64,000 nt of DNA from positions 34,239 to 98,238 of the forward strand of contig JACQDB010000050.1 of NCBI GenBank assembly GCA_016201275.1. The letters are read 5' to 3'. Each line of letters opens with the position of its first letter. Within the stretch, counting starts at the first letter, position 1. This stretch comes from Acidobacteriota bacterium. GTDB taxonomy: Bacteria > Acidobacteriota > Blastocatellia > UBA7656. This document shows, piece after piece, positions 1-8,470 of this stretch. The position numbers were made by a program, and so were the translations under genes. The notes beneath the pieces were generated by a model. The model was not told the origin of the DNA. It saw only the letters and a program-made list of their open reading frames with translations, and did not search any database.

Positions 1-824
1 TTGTTGCCATCAACTGTGCCGCTATGCCTGAGCAATTGATCGAGTCGGAGCTATTCGGCCACGAAAAAGGTGCCTTTACCGGCGCTGGAAATCGTCGCCT
101 GGGCAAGTTTGAAGCGGCGCATCAAGGGACGTTCTTTTTAGATGAGATAGGAGATATGAGTCTGGTCACCCAAGCCAAGATTTTGCGAGTCATTGAAGAG
201 CGCAAATTTCAACGCCTGGGCAGTAACGAAACTCTCGCAACTGATGTGCGTATCATCAGCGCTACGAACAAGAATTTAGAGCAGGAAGTAGCCGCGCAAC
301 AATTTCGCGCCGACCTCTATTTCAGATTATGCGTGGTCTCTATCGAACTGCCTGCGCTGCGTGACAGAAGAGATGATATTGCTTATCTGGCGCAATCCTT
401 TTGCGCCAATTACGCGCTGCTGTACAAGCGCAAGGCCTCAGCTATTTCGTCACCAGCGCTGAATCTGCTTCTACAATATGACTGGCCTGGCAATGTCAGA
501 CAACTGAAAAATTGCTTGGAGCGCGCCGTTGTCCTGGCCGAAGGTGAAGAGATTACTTTAAAAGATTTACCTCAAGAAATATTATCTAAAAGCAAAACTC
601 AAAGAACTAAAGAAAGCGCATCCTCTGCGACTGATTCTTTATTTGCGTTGGAGTTTCAAGAGGCAAAAAGAGCCTTTGAGCGCTCGTATATTGAGCGTTG
701 TTTAGAGCAAACTTCCGGCAATATCACACAAGCCGCCGCCCTTTTGAAGATGCACCGCCAAAGCCTGCAACACAAGATCAAAGAGTTGGGCTTAACCAAA
801 AAGTTTATTGCTCAAGGTGAATAA
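1..824 (+). CDS. sigma-54-dependent response regulator / activator, 5' truncated by window edge
   Basis: NtrC-family transcription activator that remodels sigma-54 RNA polymerase using ATP. The reading frame is open to the window edge (VAINCAA precedes the first ATG at 24), so the Walker A part and any receiver domain lie outside. Visible parts: the GAFTGA loop that contacts sigma-54, Walker B FFLDEIGD, an arginine-finger region (FRADLYFRL), the WPGNVRQL sensor II motif, and a C-terminal Fis-type helix-turn-helix ([20 protein letters not shown]). The helix-turn-helix spacing is that of NtrC-type enhancer-binding proteins. The signal it senses cannot be told from this fragment. The last codons form the left arm of a perfect hairpin. 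Confidence 0.95.
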   Translation, partial: VAINCAAMPEQLIESELFGHEKGAFTGAGNRRLGKFEAAHQGTFFLDEIGDMSLVTQAKILRVIEERKFQRLGSNETLATDVRIISATNKNLEQEVAAQQFRADLYFRLCVVSIELPALRDRRDDIAYLAQSFCANYALLYKRKASAISSPALNLLLQYDWPGNVRQLKNCLERAVVLAEGEEITLKDLPQEILSKSKTQRTKESASSATDSLFALEFQEAKRAFERSYIERCLEQTSGNITQAAALLKMHRQSLQHKIKELGLTKKFIAQGE

Positions 825-836
825 ACTTTTTGGTTA
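793..836. terminator. 17-bp perfect hairpin spanning the stop codon, between convergent genes
   Basis: The arms 793-809 and 820-836 are exact reverse complements (17 bp) around a 10-nt loop. The TAA stop of the sigma-54 activator (822-824) sits inside the right arm. The next gene, ssb, converges from the other side, so a bidirectional terminator is likely. A long U tract after the stem is missing in both directions, so Rho-independent function is inferred from the stem only. Confidence 0.6.
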
Positions 837-844
837 GAGTGAAA

Positions 845-1282
845 TTAAAACGGTATATCGTCGTCCGAGAGATTGCCGGGCATTTCCGGCGGTGCGCTTT
901 CTCTGCTGCCAGCAGGTTTCTCTTCTCTGGGTGCGAAACTCTCGTCGCCGCCTCTTGCGCCAATAAACTGCAAGTCGCTGCATTGAACTTCTAGTGTCGT
1001 TCTCGTGTTACCATCTCTATCCTTATACTCGGACTGCGATAGCTTACCTTCGATATAAACCTGTTTGCCTTTGCTAAGATACTGATTGGCGATTTCAGCC
1101 AGCCGACGCCAAGTGGTGATGCGAAACCAGGTGGTTATATCTTGGAAATCGCCTGCTTTATCCTTTTTGCGCTCGGTAGTGGCCACCGTAAAACTACAGA
1201 CCGGTGTGCCGTCCGAAGTGTAGCGGATTTCCGGGTCGCGCCCTAGATAACCGACAATGGTGATTTTATTAAAAGATGCCAT
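845..1282 (-). CDS. ssb: single-stranded DNA-binding protein
   Basis: Binds and protects single-stranded DNA in replication, repair and recombination. At 145 aa it is slightly shorter than E. coli SSB. Residues 1-108 are the OB fold (start FNKITIVGYLGRDPEIRYT, then ITTWFRITTWRRLAE and GKQVYIEGKL). An acidic, proline-rich linker follows and ends in DDDIPF, the conserved C-terminal tip that recruits partner proteins. The ATG is preceded by an AAGGAGG-like site (cctcctt on the plus strand). It lies downstream of the bifunctional-nuclease-domain gene on the same strand with an 81-nt gap. No ribosomal protein genes rpsF or rpsR flank it, so it is outside the common rpsF-ssb-rpsR arrangement. Confidence 0.97.
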   Translation of the reverse strand: MASFNKITIVGYLGRDPEIRYTSDGTPVCSFTVATTERKKDKAGDFQDITTWFRITTWRRLAEIANQYLSKGKQVYIEGKLSQSEYKDRDGNTRTTLEVQCSDLQFIGARGGDESFAPREEKPAGSRESAPPEMPGNLSDDDIPF

Positions 1283-1363
1283 AAAGCCTCCTTATAGGTT
1301 TGGTTGTGTTAGTTCAAGGTTGTTGCTACAAAAACGAAAAGTGAAAATTGCAGAAGCGGTGAC

Positions 1364-1843
1364 TTACATTTTGTAATCACTGGCGTCATCTAACAGATCA
1401 TCAGGCCAATCATCATCGTCATCTTGTGAAGCCACTTCTTCAATGATTGAGGAGGCGGAATTATTGATGACCTCTTCATTGACATAGATCGGGCAATCGG
1501 CACGCATAGCCAGAGCAATCGCATCGCTTGGCCGCGAATCAATCAAGATGACTTCGCCATTTTTAATTAATTCGATCACTGAAAAAAAAGTATTATCAAT
1601 TAAATCGGTGATGATAATCCGTCTGACCGTCGCCCCGAATTCCATAATAATATTCTTAATCAGATCGTGCGTCATGGGACGTTGCGAAGGCAGTTTTTCA
1701 ATCTCTAAGGCGATGGCATTCGCTTCAAAAGCTCCTACCCAAATCGGTAACATGGCCTCGCCGTTGATGTCCTTGAGAATAATTATGGGCGTATTGGCTG
1801 CCGGGTCCATCATTAAACCACGAATCTTCATCTCGATTTCCAT
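1364..1843 (-). CDS. bifunctional nuclease (BFN/DUF151) domain protein
   Basis: Member of the bifunctional nuclease domain family; some members have been assigned DNase/RNase activity, and the role in bacteria is poorly defined. The domain fills residues 1-130: KIRGLMMDPAANTPIIILKD, then LPIWVGAFEANAIALEIE, then RPMTHDLI and SRPSDAIALAMRADCPIYV, the usual family blocks. The C-terminus is an acidic tail with a run of aspartates (SQDDDDDWPDDLLDD). The ORF track starts at a GTG (1846). The ATG three bases later has an AAGGA site six bases upstream and is preferred. It may be co-transcribed with ssb downstream. Confidence 0.88.
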   Translation of the reverse strand: MEIEMKIRGLMMDPAANTPIIILKDINGEAMLPIWVGAFEANAIALEIEKLPSQRPMTHDLIKNIIMEFGATVRRIIITDLIDNTFFSVIELIKNGEVILIDSRPSDAIALAMRADCPIYVNEEVINNSASSIIEEVASQDDDDDWPDDLLDDASDYKM

Positions 1844-2037
1844 CACAATTCCTTTCTACTGCGTTCAAAATTAAATCACAAACGACCGGCAAAGTCCAAA
1901 AATAAAAACCTGCAATTTGGCCTATTTTCTACAATGAAAGTGAATTTTGTAGGATAACCGCTTGACGCCTCGCTTGACAGAAGAAATTGCGACCGATTAG
2001 GATGCAAAAGCCCTTGAACGTTGGAGGAATTGGCAGG

Positions 2038-2793
2038 ATGGTTATTTCTATAGCTAATCAAAAAGGCGGAGTAGGGAAGACAACCACAGCCATCAATTTA
2101 GCAGCCGCTCTGGCCTTGGCCGGAAAAAAGGTTCTTTTAATTGATATAGACCCGCAGGGAAACAGTTCCATTACGTTTCTCAAACAGGAGGTCATAGGCA
2201 AATCCATTTACGAATTGCTGACCGAACCGGAGGTACTATATGAAGATGTCATCTATAAAACCTCGGTTCCTGACCTCGAAATTGTGCCAGCCCGCATTAA
2301 CTTGGCGAAGATTGAGAGCAAATTGATTGGCGAGTTCGACGCTCCTTTTCGATTAAAAGATAGAATTGAGGGAGTTTCTAAACGCTATGATTTTATTATC
2401 ATAGATACGCCCCCAACCCTAGGATTGATAACTGTCAATGCTCTGGTGGCCTCAAACTATTTGATCATCACCATACAACCTTCATATTTTGCTTTAGAAG
2501 GAACGGATGATCTTCTTGAAACCGTTGAGAAAATCAAAGCTCGACCTAATCCAAATCTTCAAGTGTTAGGGGTCTTGATAACCTTGAATGATAAAAGAAC
2601 TACTTTAGGTAAGGATATCAACGACCAAATTAAAAGTGTATTTGGTGAAAAGGTGTTTCACACCACGATCAGCAAGTCTGTGCGTTTGGAAGAAAGCCCG
2701 GCTTACAAAGAGTCTATTTTTAGTTTTGCGCCCAACTCCAGCGGCGCTACGGAGTACGCCAGTTTGTGTCAGGAGGTTATACAACGTGTCTAA
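2038..2793 (+). CDS. parA: chromosome partitioning ATPase ParA/Soj
   Basis: Walker-type ATPase that segregates the chromosome origin together with ParB. From the ATG at 2038 it is 251 aa and begins [17 protein letters not shown], giving the deviant Walker A motif at residues 9-16. Further family blocks are [13 protein letters not shown] (Walker A') and [13 protein letters not shown] (Walker B). The ORF track starts 17 codons earlier at a TTG, but the ATG has GGAGG ten bases upstream and gives the typical N-terminus with no extra residues. The stop overlaps the parB start by 8 nt, so the two are translationally coupled. It is not beside gidAB in this window. Confidence 0.96.
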   Translation: MVISIANQKGGVGKTTTAINLAAALALAGKKVLLIDIDPQGNSSITFLKQEVIGKSIYELLTEPEVLYEDVIYKTSVPDLEIVPARINLAKIESKLIGEFDAPFRLKDRIEGVSKRYDFIIIDTPPTLGLITVNALVASNYLIITIQPSYFALEGTDDLLETVEKIKARPNPNLQVLGVLITLNDKRTTLGKDINDQIKSVFGEKVFHTTISKSVRLEESPAYKESIFSFAPNSSGATEYASLCQEVIQRV

Positions 2794-3610
2794 AAGAGGG
2801 TTACCTACAAATTTCAAATTACGTCACGATACCCATTATGTCGAAGCCTTAACCAATCGCAGCGCCGGAGCGCCTATTGGACGGATGATTCCTATAGATA
2901 ACCTTGCGCCCAATCCCAATCAACCGCGAGTTGAAATCGGTGATCTCTCGGAATTGGTTTTATCCATACGGGAGAAAGGGGTATTAGAACCTCTTTTGGT
3001 GCGCCCCAGTGAAGTCGGGCGCTTCATGATTATCAGCGGTGAACGGCGCTACAGGGCAAGCCTGGAAGTTGGTCTGACCGAATTGCCTTGCATAGAGATG
3101 GATGTTGACGACCGTGCGGTGGCTGAAATCTCTTTGATTGAAAACCTCCAACGGAAGGATTTGAACTGCTTCGAAGAGGCTGACGGCTATAAAGCCTTGG
3201 CGGAAAAGTTTGGCTATACTCACGAAGAGATTGCCAAGAAAATCGGCAAATCACGTACTTCGATCACCGAATCCTTGGCCTTGTCGGCGATTCCCGGTGA
3301 GATTCGAGACCTATGTCGGCGCGCCGACATTTCCTCTAAATCCACGCTTTTGCAGGTGGTTAGGCAGCCGACAGTTGAGGATATGACGGACTTCGTCAGT
3401 CGTATTGCTTCGGGTGGGTTGACCAGAGACGAAGCGCGTGTCGCTCGCAAGGAGAAGATGGGGGTCCCGGTCAAGGCGAGAAGTTATGTCTATAAGTATG
3501 CAGGGAAGGGAAGAGCCTTTAATTTGGTGCTTACCTTCAAAAAGAGCAAGGTCAGTAGCGATGAAGTGCAAGCCGCTTTGAACGAGACGTTGTCTAGCCT
3601 GACGGAATAG
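2786..3610 (+). CDS. parB: chromosome partitioning protein ParB/Spo0J
   Basis: CTP-dependent DNA clamp that loads at parS and recruits ParA. The GTG at 2786 gives 274 aa and has AGGAGG nine bases upstream inside parA. The longer ORF in the track reads through parA and is not the gene. Domain order: a basic N-terminus, the ParB N-domain ([21 protein letters not shown] near residues 85-91, the CTP-binding motif; [17 protein letters not shown]), then the helix-turn-helix region ([19 protein letters not shown]). The C-terminal dimer part is short. A perfect 18-bp GC-rich palindrome lies within the gene at 3313-3330. No canonical TGTTTCACGTGAAACA parS was seen in the window. Confidence 0.96.
   Translation: MSKRGLPTNFKLRHDTHYVEALTNRSAGAPIGRMIPIDNLAPNPNQPRVEIGDLSELVLSIREKGVLEPLLVRPSEVGRFMIISGERRYRASLEVGLTELPCIEMDVDDRAVAEISLIENLQRKDLNCFEEADGYKALAEKFGYTHEEIAKKIGKSRTSITESLALSAIPGEIRDLCRRADISSKSTLLQVVRQPTVEDMTDFVSRIASGGLTRDEARVARKEKMGVPVKARSYVYKYAGKGRAFNLVLTFKKSKVSSDEVQAALNETLSSLTE
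3313..3330. repeat. 18-bp perfect palindrome inside parB, first copy of a repeated GC-rich site
   Basis: The sequence ATGTCGGCGCGCCGACAT is its own reverse complement. Its 18-nt core plus flank GTCGGCGCGCCGACATTT (3315-3332) recurs exactly at 10475-10492 in an intergenic region. Position inside parB suggests a possible nonstandard parS-like site, but coding constraint or chance cannot be excluded. Confidence 0.45.
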
Positions 3611-3684
3611 GCTCAAGAAGTCGTTCGTATCATCTGGGTTAAGCCGCAGAATATCGTTTGGTGACTTGCCTCGGCGCTTCTTTG

Positions 3685-4227
3685 TTACTTCACGCTTTTC
3701 TGTTTTTCGAGTTCTGCTTTATATTTTGAAGCCAGTTTCTTGGCGAATTTGTCCAGATAAGGTCGGAAAGGTTTTAGCAGTTTCACCCGCCATCCACCCT
3801 CTTGCTCGCGCCACTTCTCAAATGATTTTTCCGTGTATAGGCGACACGCCGTTTCCAATTGGTTTTTCTTGATGCCTTTGGCAAGAGTGAAATAGTAATG
3901 CTGCGCCGCCAGCGAAAACACTACCTGCGCCAGATTCGTCTTCATCGTCATTCGCACGAAGAGATTTTGTGGGAATCGCTTTTTGGGTTTTACTACCGCC
4001 ATAGCGATTTCTGCCCAAGCCATTTGTCCGCCCATTCTGGGGTGATAAAGGGCTGGCAAGGTCTCTCGTTGAGCCTGAGATATACGCGGTTCGGTAATTT
4101 GATCTACAAAAACCACTTTGGTTAAACCGCGAAGATGTTCGCTGGGAATGATGTTTAAAGCCTTTTCGATAATGGCTTCATATTTACCAGTTTCCTGAGA
4201 CGATTTATGTTCGATTTTTACATTCAT
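3685..4227 (-). CDS. conserved-looking hypothetical protein, 180 aa
   Basis: I do not recognise this protein. It is 180 aa, without signal peptide or membrane segment. The first half is mixed (HLRGLTKVVFVDQI, then ALYHPRMGGQMAWAEIAM), suggesting a small alpha/beta domain. The second half is helical and strongly basic (KSFEKWREQEGGWRVKLLKPFRPYLDKFAKKLASKYKAELEKQK), compatible with nucleic-acid or membrane-surface binding, though this is inference. No clear ribosome binding site precedes the ATG. It lies between parB (convergent) and lpxD (upstream on the same strand, 50-nt gap), so it may be the distal gene of an lpxD transcript. Confidence 0.7.
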   Translation of the reverse strand: MNVKIEHKSSQETGKYEAIIEKALNIIPSEHLRGLTKVVFVDQITEPRISQAQRETLPALYHPRMGGQMAWAEIAMAVVKPKKRFPQNLFVRMTMKTNLAQVVFSLAAQHYYFTLAKGIKKNQLETACRLYTEKSFEKWREQEGGWRVKLLKPFRPYLDKFAKKLASKYKAELEKQKSVK

Positions 4228-4276
4228 TATTTTGTTTTAAACTGTTGTAGTAAAAGTTTTAGACTCCTTGAAGAAA

Positions 4277-5311
4277 TTAGAGTTTTACTTGAGATGTTTG
4301 CTCAATCTGTGCCACGCGCTTCTCAATTCTGCGAAGCGTTTTTAAGAGTTCCGGCAACCGCGTGATTACCGAAGAAGACTTCATCCATATTTTGTGATCC
4401 ATTGATGGAGCACCTGAAATGATTTGATTGGCTGCCACCGAATTGGCAATACCGGTTTGTGGAGTTGCCACTACGTTGTCGCCTATGGTCAAGTGACCGG
4501 CGACTCCAACTTGTCCTGCTAATATGACATTTTTTCCTATGGTCGTTGAGCCAGCCATTCCCACCTGAGCGCAGATCAAGCTGTGCTGATTGATAAGCGC
4601 GCCGTGGCCGATTTGCACCAGATTGTCTATCTTAACCCCTTTGCAGATTCGCGTCTCACCTAAAGTGGCGCGATCAATCGTGGTATTCGCGCCGACTTCC
4701 ACTTCATCTTCCAGTATGACAATTCCGGTTTGACGGATTTTATACCACGAGCCGTCATCATTTTTGGCATAGCCGAAACCGTCCGAGCCGATGACGGAAT
4801 TGCTCTGGATGACACAATGTCTGCCGATGATTGAGCCTTTGCCGATCACACTACCCGAATGAATTTGGGTATCGTCGCCGAGGTGAACGCCCTCCTGAAT
4901 TACACAATTAGACTCGATGACAACGCGATTGCCAAGGCTAACCCGTTCGCCTATGACCGTGTATGCGCCTATAGAAACTCCTTCACCAAGCGTTGTGGTA
5001 GAGGCTATGAGGGCAGACGGATGGATGCTTGGCGAAAGTGGCATCGCTGGGTAAAAAAGGTTAAGAGATTTCGCAAAGATGAGATAAGGGTTGTGATGCC
5101 GCAGCACGGCTTTCCCGAAGGAGGGGGATTGGCTATCAACAATAAGAGCCGAGGCCAGAGTCTTTTTGGCTTCATTGTGATATTTGACATTGGTGAGAAA
5201 GCTTAGTTGGCCTGCACAGGCATCTTCCAGTGTGGCGACGCCGTGGATTTCTATATTGCCATCGCCTTCCAATGTGCAGGAGAGCCTGTTGGCTACTTCA
5301 GCTAATTTCAT
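4277..5311 (-). CDS. lpxD: UDP-3-O-acylglucosamine N-acyltransferase
   Basis: Third step of lipid A synthesis: transfers a hydroxyacyl chain from acyl-carrier protein to the 2-amino group of UDP-3-O-acylglucosamine in the cytoplasm. At 344 aa the length fits the family. Residues 1-100 form the uridine-binding N-domain (EGDGNIEIHGVATLEDACAGQLSFLTN), followed by many left-handed beta-helix hexapeptides (IGAYTVIGERVSLGN and similar), the NSVIGSDGFGY and IDRATLGET blocks, and VQIGHGALINQHSLICAQVGMAGST, which holds the expected catalytic histidine. A C-terminal helix (PELLKTLRRIEKRVAQIEQ) follows. It is alone here, away from lpxA, fabZ and bamA. It shows that the host has an outer membrane. Confidence 0.95.
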   Translation of the reverse strand: MKLAEVANRLSCTLEGDGNIEIHGVATLEDACAGQLSFLTNVKYHNEAKKTLASALIVDSQSPSFGKAVLRHHNPYLIFAKSLNLFYPAMPLSPSIHPSALIASTTTLGEGVSIGAYTVIGERVSLGNRVVIESNCVIQEGVHLGDDTQIHSGSVIGKGSIIGRHCVIQSNSVIGSDGFGYAKNDDGSWYKIRQTGIVILEDEVEVGANTTIDRATLGETRICKGVKIDNLVQIGHGALINQHSLICAQVGMAGSTTIGKNVILAGQVGVAGHLTIGDNVVATPQTGIANSVAANQIISGAPSMDHKIWMKSSSVITRLPELLKTLRRIEKRVAQIEQTSQVKL

Positions 5312-5477
5312 GTGCCTATCTCTGTCAGTGTTTGCTCAAATAATGGCCAAACCAATAAATAAAAAGAGGCTTCGAGTGAAATTCCGGCTTAACAAAAGAA
5401 CCGCACTTCTAGTTTAATCTCTATTGGTAACAAAGAGTGCAGGATTCAGTCAACCTTGACAAGGAGTCTGAGAAGAA

Positions 5478-6356
5478 ATGCCTGATATAGAGAAACGATT
5501 TTTAAGCTATCTGCGCGTGGAAAAAGGGCTGTCGGTGAACACCTTGACCGCCTATCAAGCTGATCTGACAAAGCTGATGAAGTTCGCTCAGGAGCGCGAC
5601 AAAGATTTACTCTCGCTTGAGCGCGATGATATAAAGGATTTCATACAGCACCTGCACCATTCTGGACTTGAAGCCCGAAGCATCGGCAGAACCTTGGTGA
5701 CGGTTCGGAATTTGTATAAATTCTTATTGCTCGACGGCTTCTTAAAACGCGATCCCAGCGCCAATATAGAAACCCCGAAATCGTGGCAATCTTTGCCGAA
5801 GTTTCTCATTGCTGAAGAAGTCGAATGCTTATTGAACAGCCCTGACACCGACACGCCAACGGGGTTACGAGATAAAGCCATGCTCGAAGTGTTGTATGCT
5901 ACGGGGGTGAGAGTTTCAGAGTTGGTGGCTTTGAAAGTGAGTGATATTAATTTGGAAGTTGGTATTTTGACGACCTTGGGGAAGGGCAGTAAAGAACGCA
6001 CTGTGCCTGTGGGCAAAAGCGCAATCGAATGGGTAAAAAAATATCTGCCGGTACGCAGTCAAGTTTTACAGAAGAAGAGCAGTCCGCATCTCTTCATCAA
6101 TTCAAAAGGGCAACCGCTCTCCCGTTCCTTGTTCTGGAAGATCATTGTTGGCTACGGAGAGAAAGCCAAAATCGGCCACATCACGCCGCATCTTTTGCGG
6201 CATAGTTTTGCTACACATCTACTGGAAAACGGCGCGGATTTGCGTTCCGTGCAGATGATGCTAGGACATAGTGATATTTCGACAACCCAGATTTACACTC
6301 ATATTACCAACGAGAGACTTAAAGAAATTTATAAGAAGTTTCATCCTCGTGCCTGA
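5478..6356 (+). CDS. xerD: site-specific tyrosine recombinase, XerC/XerD family
   Basis: Resolves chromosome dimers at dif or a related site. At 292 aa it has the family length. The N-terminal SAM-like core-binding domain covers residues 1-85 (FLSYLRVEKGLSVNTLTAYQADL). The catalytic domain follows, with the first Arg in TGVRVSEL, the Lys in LGKGSKERTVP, HLLRHSFATH (His238, Arg241), LGHSDISTTQIYTH (His264) and Tyr273 as nucleophile. Complete catalytic residues and the SAM-like domain favour a Xer housekeeping protein over a phage integrase. XerC versus XerD cannot be decided firmly from sequence alone. An AAGGAG site lies upstream of the ATG. No dif-like 28-mer was identified nearby. Confidence 0.92.
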   Translation: MPDIEKRFLSYLRVEKGLSVNTLTAYQADLTKLMKFAQERDKDLLSLERDDIKDFIQHLHHSGLEARSIGRTLVTVRNLYKFLLLDGFLKRDPSANIETPKSWQSLPKFLIAEEVECLLNSPDTDTPTGLRDKAMLEVLYATGVRVSELVALKVSDINLEVGILTTLGKGSKERTVPVGKSAIEWVKKYLPVRSQVLQKKSSPHLFINSKGQPLSRSLFWKIIVGYGEKAKIGHITPHLLRHSFATHLLENGADLRSVQMMLGHSDISTTQIYTHITNERLKEIYKKFHPRA

Positions 6357-6398
6357 CTTCAAGTGAATTAATAGAAGTAAAATCTTTAATGTTAAATT

Positions 6399-6692
6399 TC
6401 AATATTCCAGTATTTGCGGACTTCGCGTAAACATTTCGATTAAGTAATCATGAAGGTAATTATAGAGTTGTCTTTGGAAGTCCCAGGCGAAAGCTCTGGC
6501 TTCTAATTCACGAGGCGCAAGGTGAAATTTATAGGCGTCATCGTGTAGTCCTTTCTGCTTCAGGTAAACAAACACATCAACGCCGCTGGCAACTGAGATG
6601 GCCGTCCATTCAAATAAAGGATGTTCATAACGTGCCAGTTCATGTTGAACTTGTAGCAGGTACTTTGTGCTTTTATCGCTTAGGTCAGACAT
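6399..6692 (-). CDS. small hypothetical protein, 97 aa
   Basis: I do not recognise this 97-aa protein. It is soluble and mostly helical by composition, with no cysteines, signal peptide or membrane segment. The centre reads AISVASGVDVFVYLKQKGLHDDAYKFHLAPRELEARAFAW and the C-terminus is aromatic-rich (YNYLHDYLIEMF). The ATG is preceded by an AAGGAAA site, which supports translation. It is convergent with the Xer gene and followed by no other gene on its strand. Confidence 0.6.
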   Translation of the reverse strand: MSDLSDKSTKYLLQVQHELARYEHPLFEWTAISVASGVDVFVYLKQKGLHDDAYKFHLAPRELEARAFAWDFQRQLYNYLHDYLIEMFTRSPQILEY

Positions 6693-6889
6693 TGAGGTCG
6701 TTTCCTTTCCGTGAGTTCTTGTTCAGGGTTTCGCGCCCGAAATAGTTATAACCAATGAAAGGCAAAATTGACAAAGCCGGTGTGCAGAACTAGCATACCT
6801 ATTTAGTTTCCATCGGATGAATGAAGCAGCAGGCTTTTTTCATTAGACATTCATTTCCGAGCACTTTTCAATAAGTAGAGATTAGTCCA

Positions 6890-7996
6890 ATGGCAATGAT
6901 AAATCGAGAGAGCATTCTGGCGGCCTTGAAATCAATTCTGTATCCAGCCCTTGAAAAAAATATCGTAGCGCTCAATTTAGTCCACGATGTTCAGGTTTTT
7001 GGCGACACCATAAAAATCACTGTGGTTCTACCCTCCCCTGATCCGTCGGTAAGAAAAGAGCTTGAGGAAGCGGTTGCCAACGCTGTGAAAATATTGAACC
7101 CGCTGAGTGAGGCGGAAATTTTTACTACTGTCGAAATCCCCAACGGCAAAGGCGCGAGCGACAAACAGGCGGTTCCCGGTGTGAAAAATATTGTCGCCAT
7201 CAGTTCGGGAAAAGGAGGCGTAGGAAAATCCACCGTTGCCGTCAATCTGGCGGTAGCCTTGGCGCAATGGGGCGCGAAAGTCGGACTGCTGGACACCGAT
7301 GTTTATGGGCCAAATGTTCCCATCATGATGGGCATAGATCAAGACCCAATGGTTCAAGAGCAGAAATTATTGCCGCTGGAAGCCTATGGCGTGAAAATCA
7401 TGTCCGTAGGGTTTTTAAACCGAGGCGATAAACCTGTTATCTGGCGTGGGCCTATGCTGCATACAGCGGTGCGTCAGTTTTTGTATGACGTGCTGTGGGG
7501 GGAACTCGATTACTTGATCGTGGATATGCCGCCGGGAACGGGCGACGCGCAGTTAAGTTTGGCACAACTGGTTCCCGTGCAGGGCGCAGTGCTGGTGACC
7601 ACGCCGCAAGAGGTGGCTATGGCAGATGTCCGCAAAGCTTTGAATATGTTTGAGCAGGTTCATATACCTGTGTTCGGCATTGTCGAAAATATGAGCTACT
7701 TCATTTGCGCGAATTGTTCAGAGAGGCATCATATTTTCGGTTCCGGTGGTGGCGAAGAACTGGCCAGAAAATTCAAGACCAGTTTGCTGGGGCAGATACC
7801 GCTTTCCTCTAGCGTAAGAGAAGGAGGCGATGCCGGATTGCCTATCATTATAGGATCATCAGATAGTGTGCAGGCCGAAGCCATACGCGAGATTGCGGCG
7901 AAGGTTGCGGCGAAGGTCGCCCGTGCGGCTCTGGTTGAAGCGAGTTTGCCAATTATTAATATGGGCGATGGTCGCGGCGACAGCTTTACCGTTTAA
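6890..7996 (+). CDS. mrp: Mrp/ApbC/NBP35-family iron-sulfur cluster carrier ATPase
   Basis: P-loop ATPase that binds and hands over Fe-S clusters. At 368 aa, residues 1-95 are the MIP18/DUF59-type N-domain (ALNLVHDVQVFGDTIKITVVLPSPD). The ATPase domain follows with Walker A SSGKGGVGKST near residue 105, DTDVYGPNVPIMMG, Walker B LIVDMPPGTGDAQL and TPQEVAMADVRKA. The CANCSERHHIFG stretch carries the CxxC pair that holds the bridging cluster. An IscA-type protein is encoded next, separated by a promoter, and fits a shared role in Fe-S assembly. The ATG is chosen because it gives the normal N-domain; a second ATG two codons later is also possible. Confidence 0.95.
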   Translation: MAMINRESILAALKSILYPALEKNIVALNLVHDVQVFGDTIKITVVLPSPDPSVRKELEEAVANAVKILNPLSEAEIFTTVEIPNGKGASDKQAVPGVKNIVAISSGKGGVGKSTVAVNLAVALAQWGAKVGLLDTDVYGPNVPIMMGIDQDPMVQEQKLLPLEAYGVKIMSVGFLNRGDKPVIWRGPMLHTAVRQFLYDVLWGELDYLIVDMPPGTGDAQLSLAQLVPVQGAVLVTTPQEVAMADVRKALNMFEQVHIPVFGIVENMSYFICANCSERHHIFGSGGGEELARKFKTSLLGQIPLSSSVREGGDAGLPIIIGSSDSVQAEAIREIAAKVAAKVARAALVEASLPIINMGDGRGDSFTV

Positions 7997-8008
7997 TGAT
8001 TACTTTTG

Positions 8009-8043
8009 TTGAAAAGCATCTGTGTCGTGATTATAATCACGAC
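8009..8043 (+). promoter_or_regulatory. sigma-70-type promoter with -10 box centred in a perfect 20-bp palindrome
   Basis: TTGAAA (8009-8014), a 17-nt spacer and TATAAT (8032-8037) form a near-consensus promoter for the IscA-like gene that starts at 8123. The -10 box sits inside GTCGTGATTATAATCACGAC (8024-8043), an exact palindrome. Any protein bound there would block polymerase, so this reads as an operator. A factor responsive to iron, redox state or Fe-S status is a natural guess from the gene it controls, but it is not shown by sequence. Confidence 0.7.
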
Positions 8044-8122
8044 TAACGGTATAGGCATTACCGCAAGTGGAAGGTTGACACCTTTCTGGAGATTAAACTT
8101 TTAACATAAAGAGGGATGATAA

Positions 8123-8470
8123 ATGAGCGCAACAGTACAAACAGAGATATTGCTGACCGACGCCGCTGTGAATGAAGTACGAAAATTTATGGAATCGGAA
8201 AGCGCAGGCAGCGAAGCCGGTTTACGTATTCGCGTCGTGCCGGGCGGATGCAGCGGGTTTTCTTATTCTATGCAGATTGAAGATAGTCCTCGTCAGGGCG
8301 ATGATATTCTTGAGCAGAGCGGCTTGAAAATTTTCGTTGATAAATTTTCAAGACAGTATTTGGAAGGAGTTCAAGTGGACTATGTGAACTCGGTTATGGG
8401 TTCCGGTTTCACCTTCAACAATCCCAACGCGACCGGCAGTTGTGGCTGTGGCAGTTCATTCTCTGTTTAA
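8123..8470 (+). CDS. IscA/ErpA/HesB-family A-type iron-sulfur carrier
   Basis: A-type carrier that receives and delivers Fe-S clusters. At 115 aa it has the compact family fold with three conserved cysteines: one in GGCSGF (VVPGGCSGFSYSM) and two in the C-terminal SCGCG motif (NATGSCGCGSSFSV). ILLTDAAVNEVRKFMESE at the N-terminus is also typical. It follows mrp with its own well-formed promoter and operator-like palindrome, suggesting separate regulation. The ATG is preceded by GAGGGATG. A weak hairpin follows 60 nt after the stop. Whether it is IscA, ErpA or an SufA-type carrier cannot be said from this context. Confidence 0.95.
   Translation: MSATVQTEILLTDAAVNEVRKFMESESAGSEAGLRIRVVPGGCSGFSYSMQIEDSPRQGDDILEQSGLKIFVDKFSRQYLEGVQVDYVNSVMGSGFTFNNPNATGSCGCGSSFSV

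Noticed and set aside
1548-1874. Plus-strand ORF opposite the bifunctional-nuclease gene
   Set aside because: It is the complement of conserved BFN coding sequence and lacks its own signals.
6991-7357. Antisense ORFs within mrp and many other overlapping frames of the track
   Set aside because: They lie in other frames of well-supported genes, have no ribosome sites or family similarity, and arise from codon bias.
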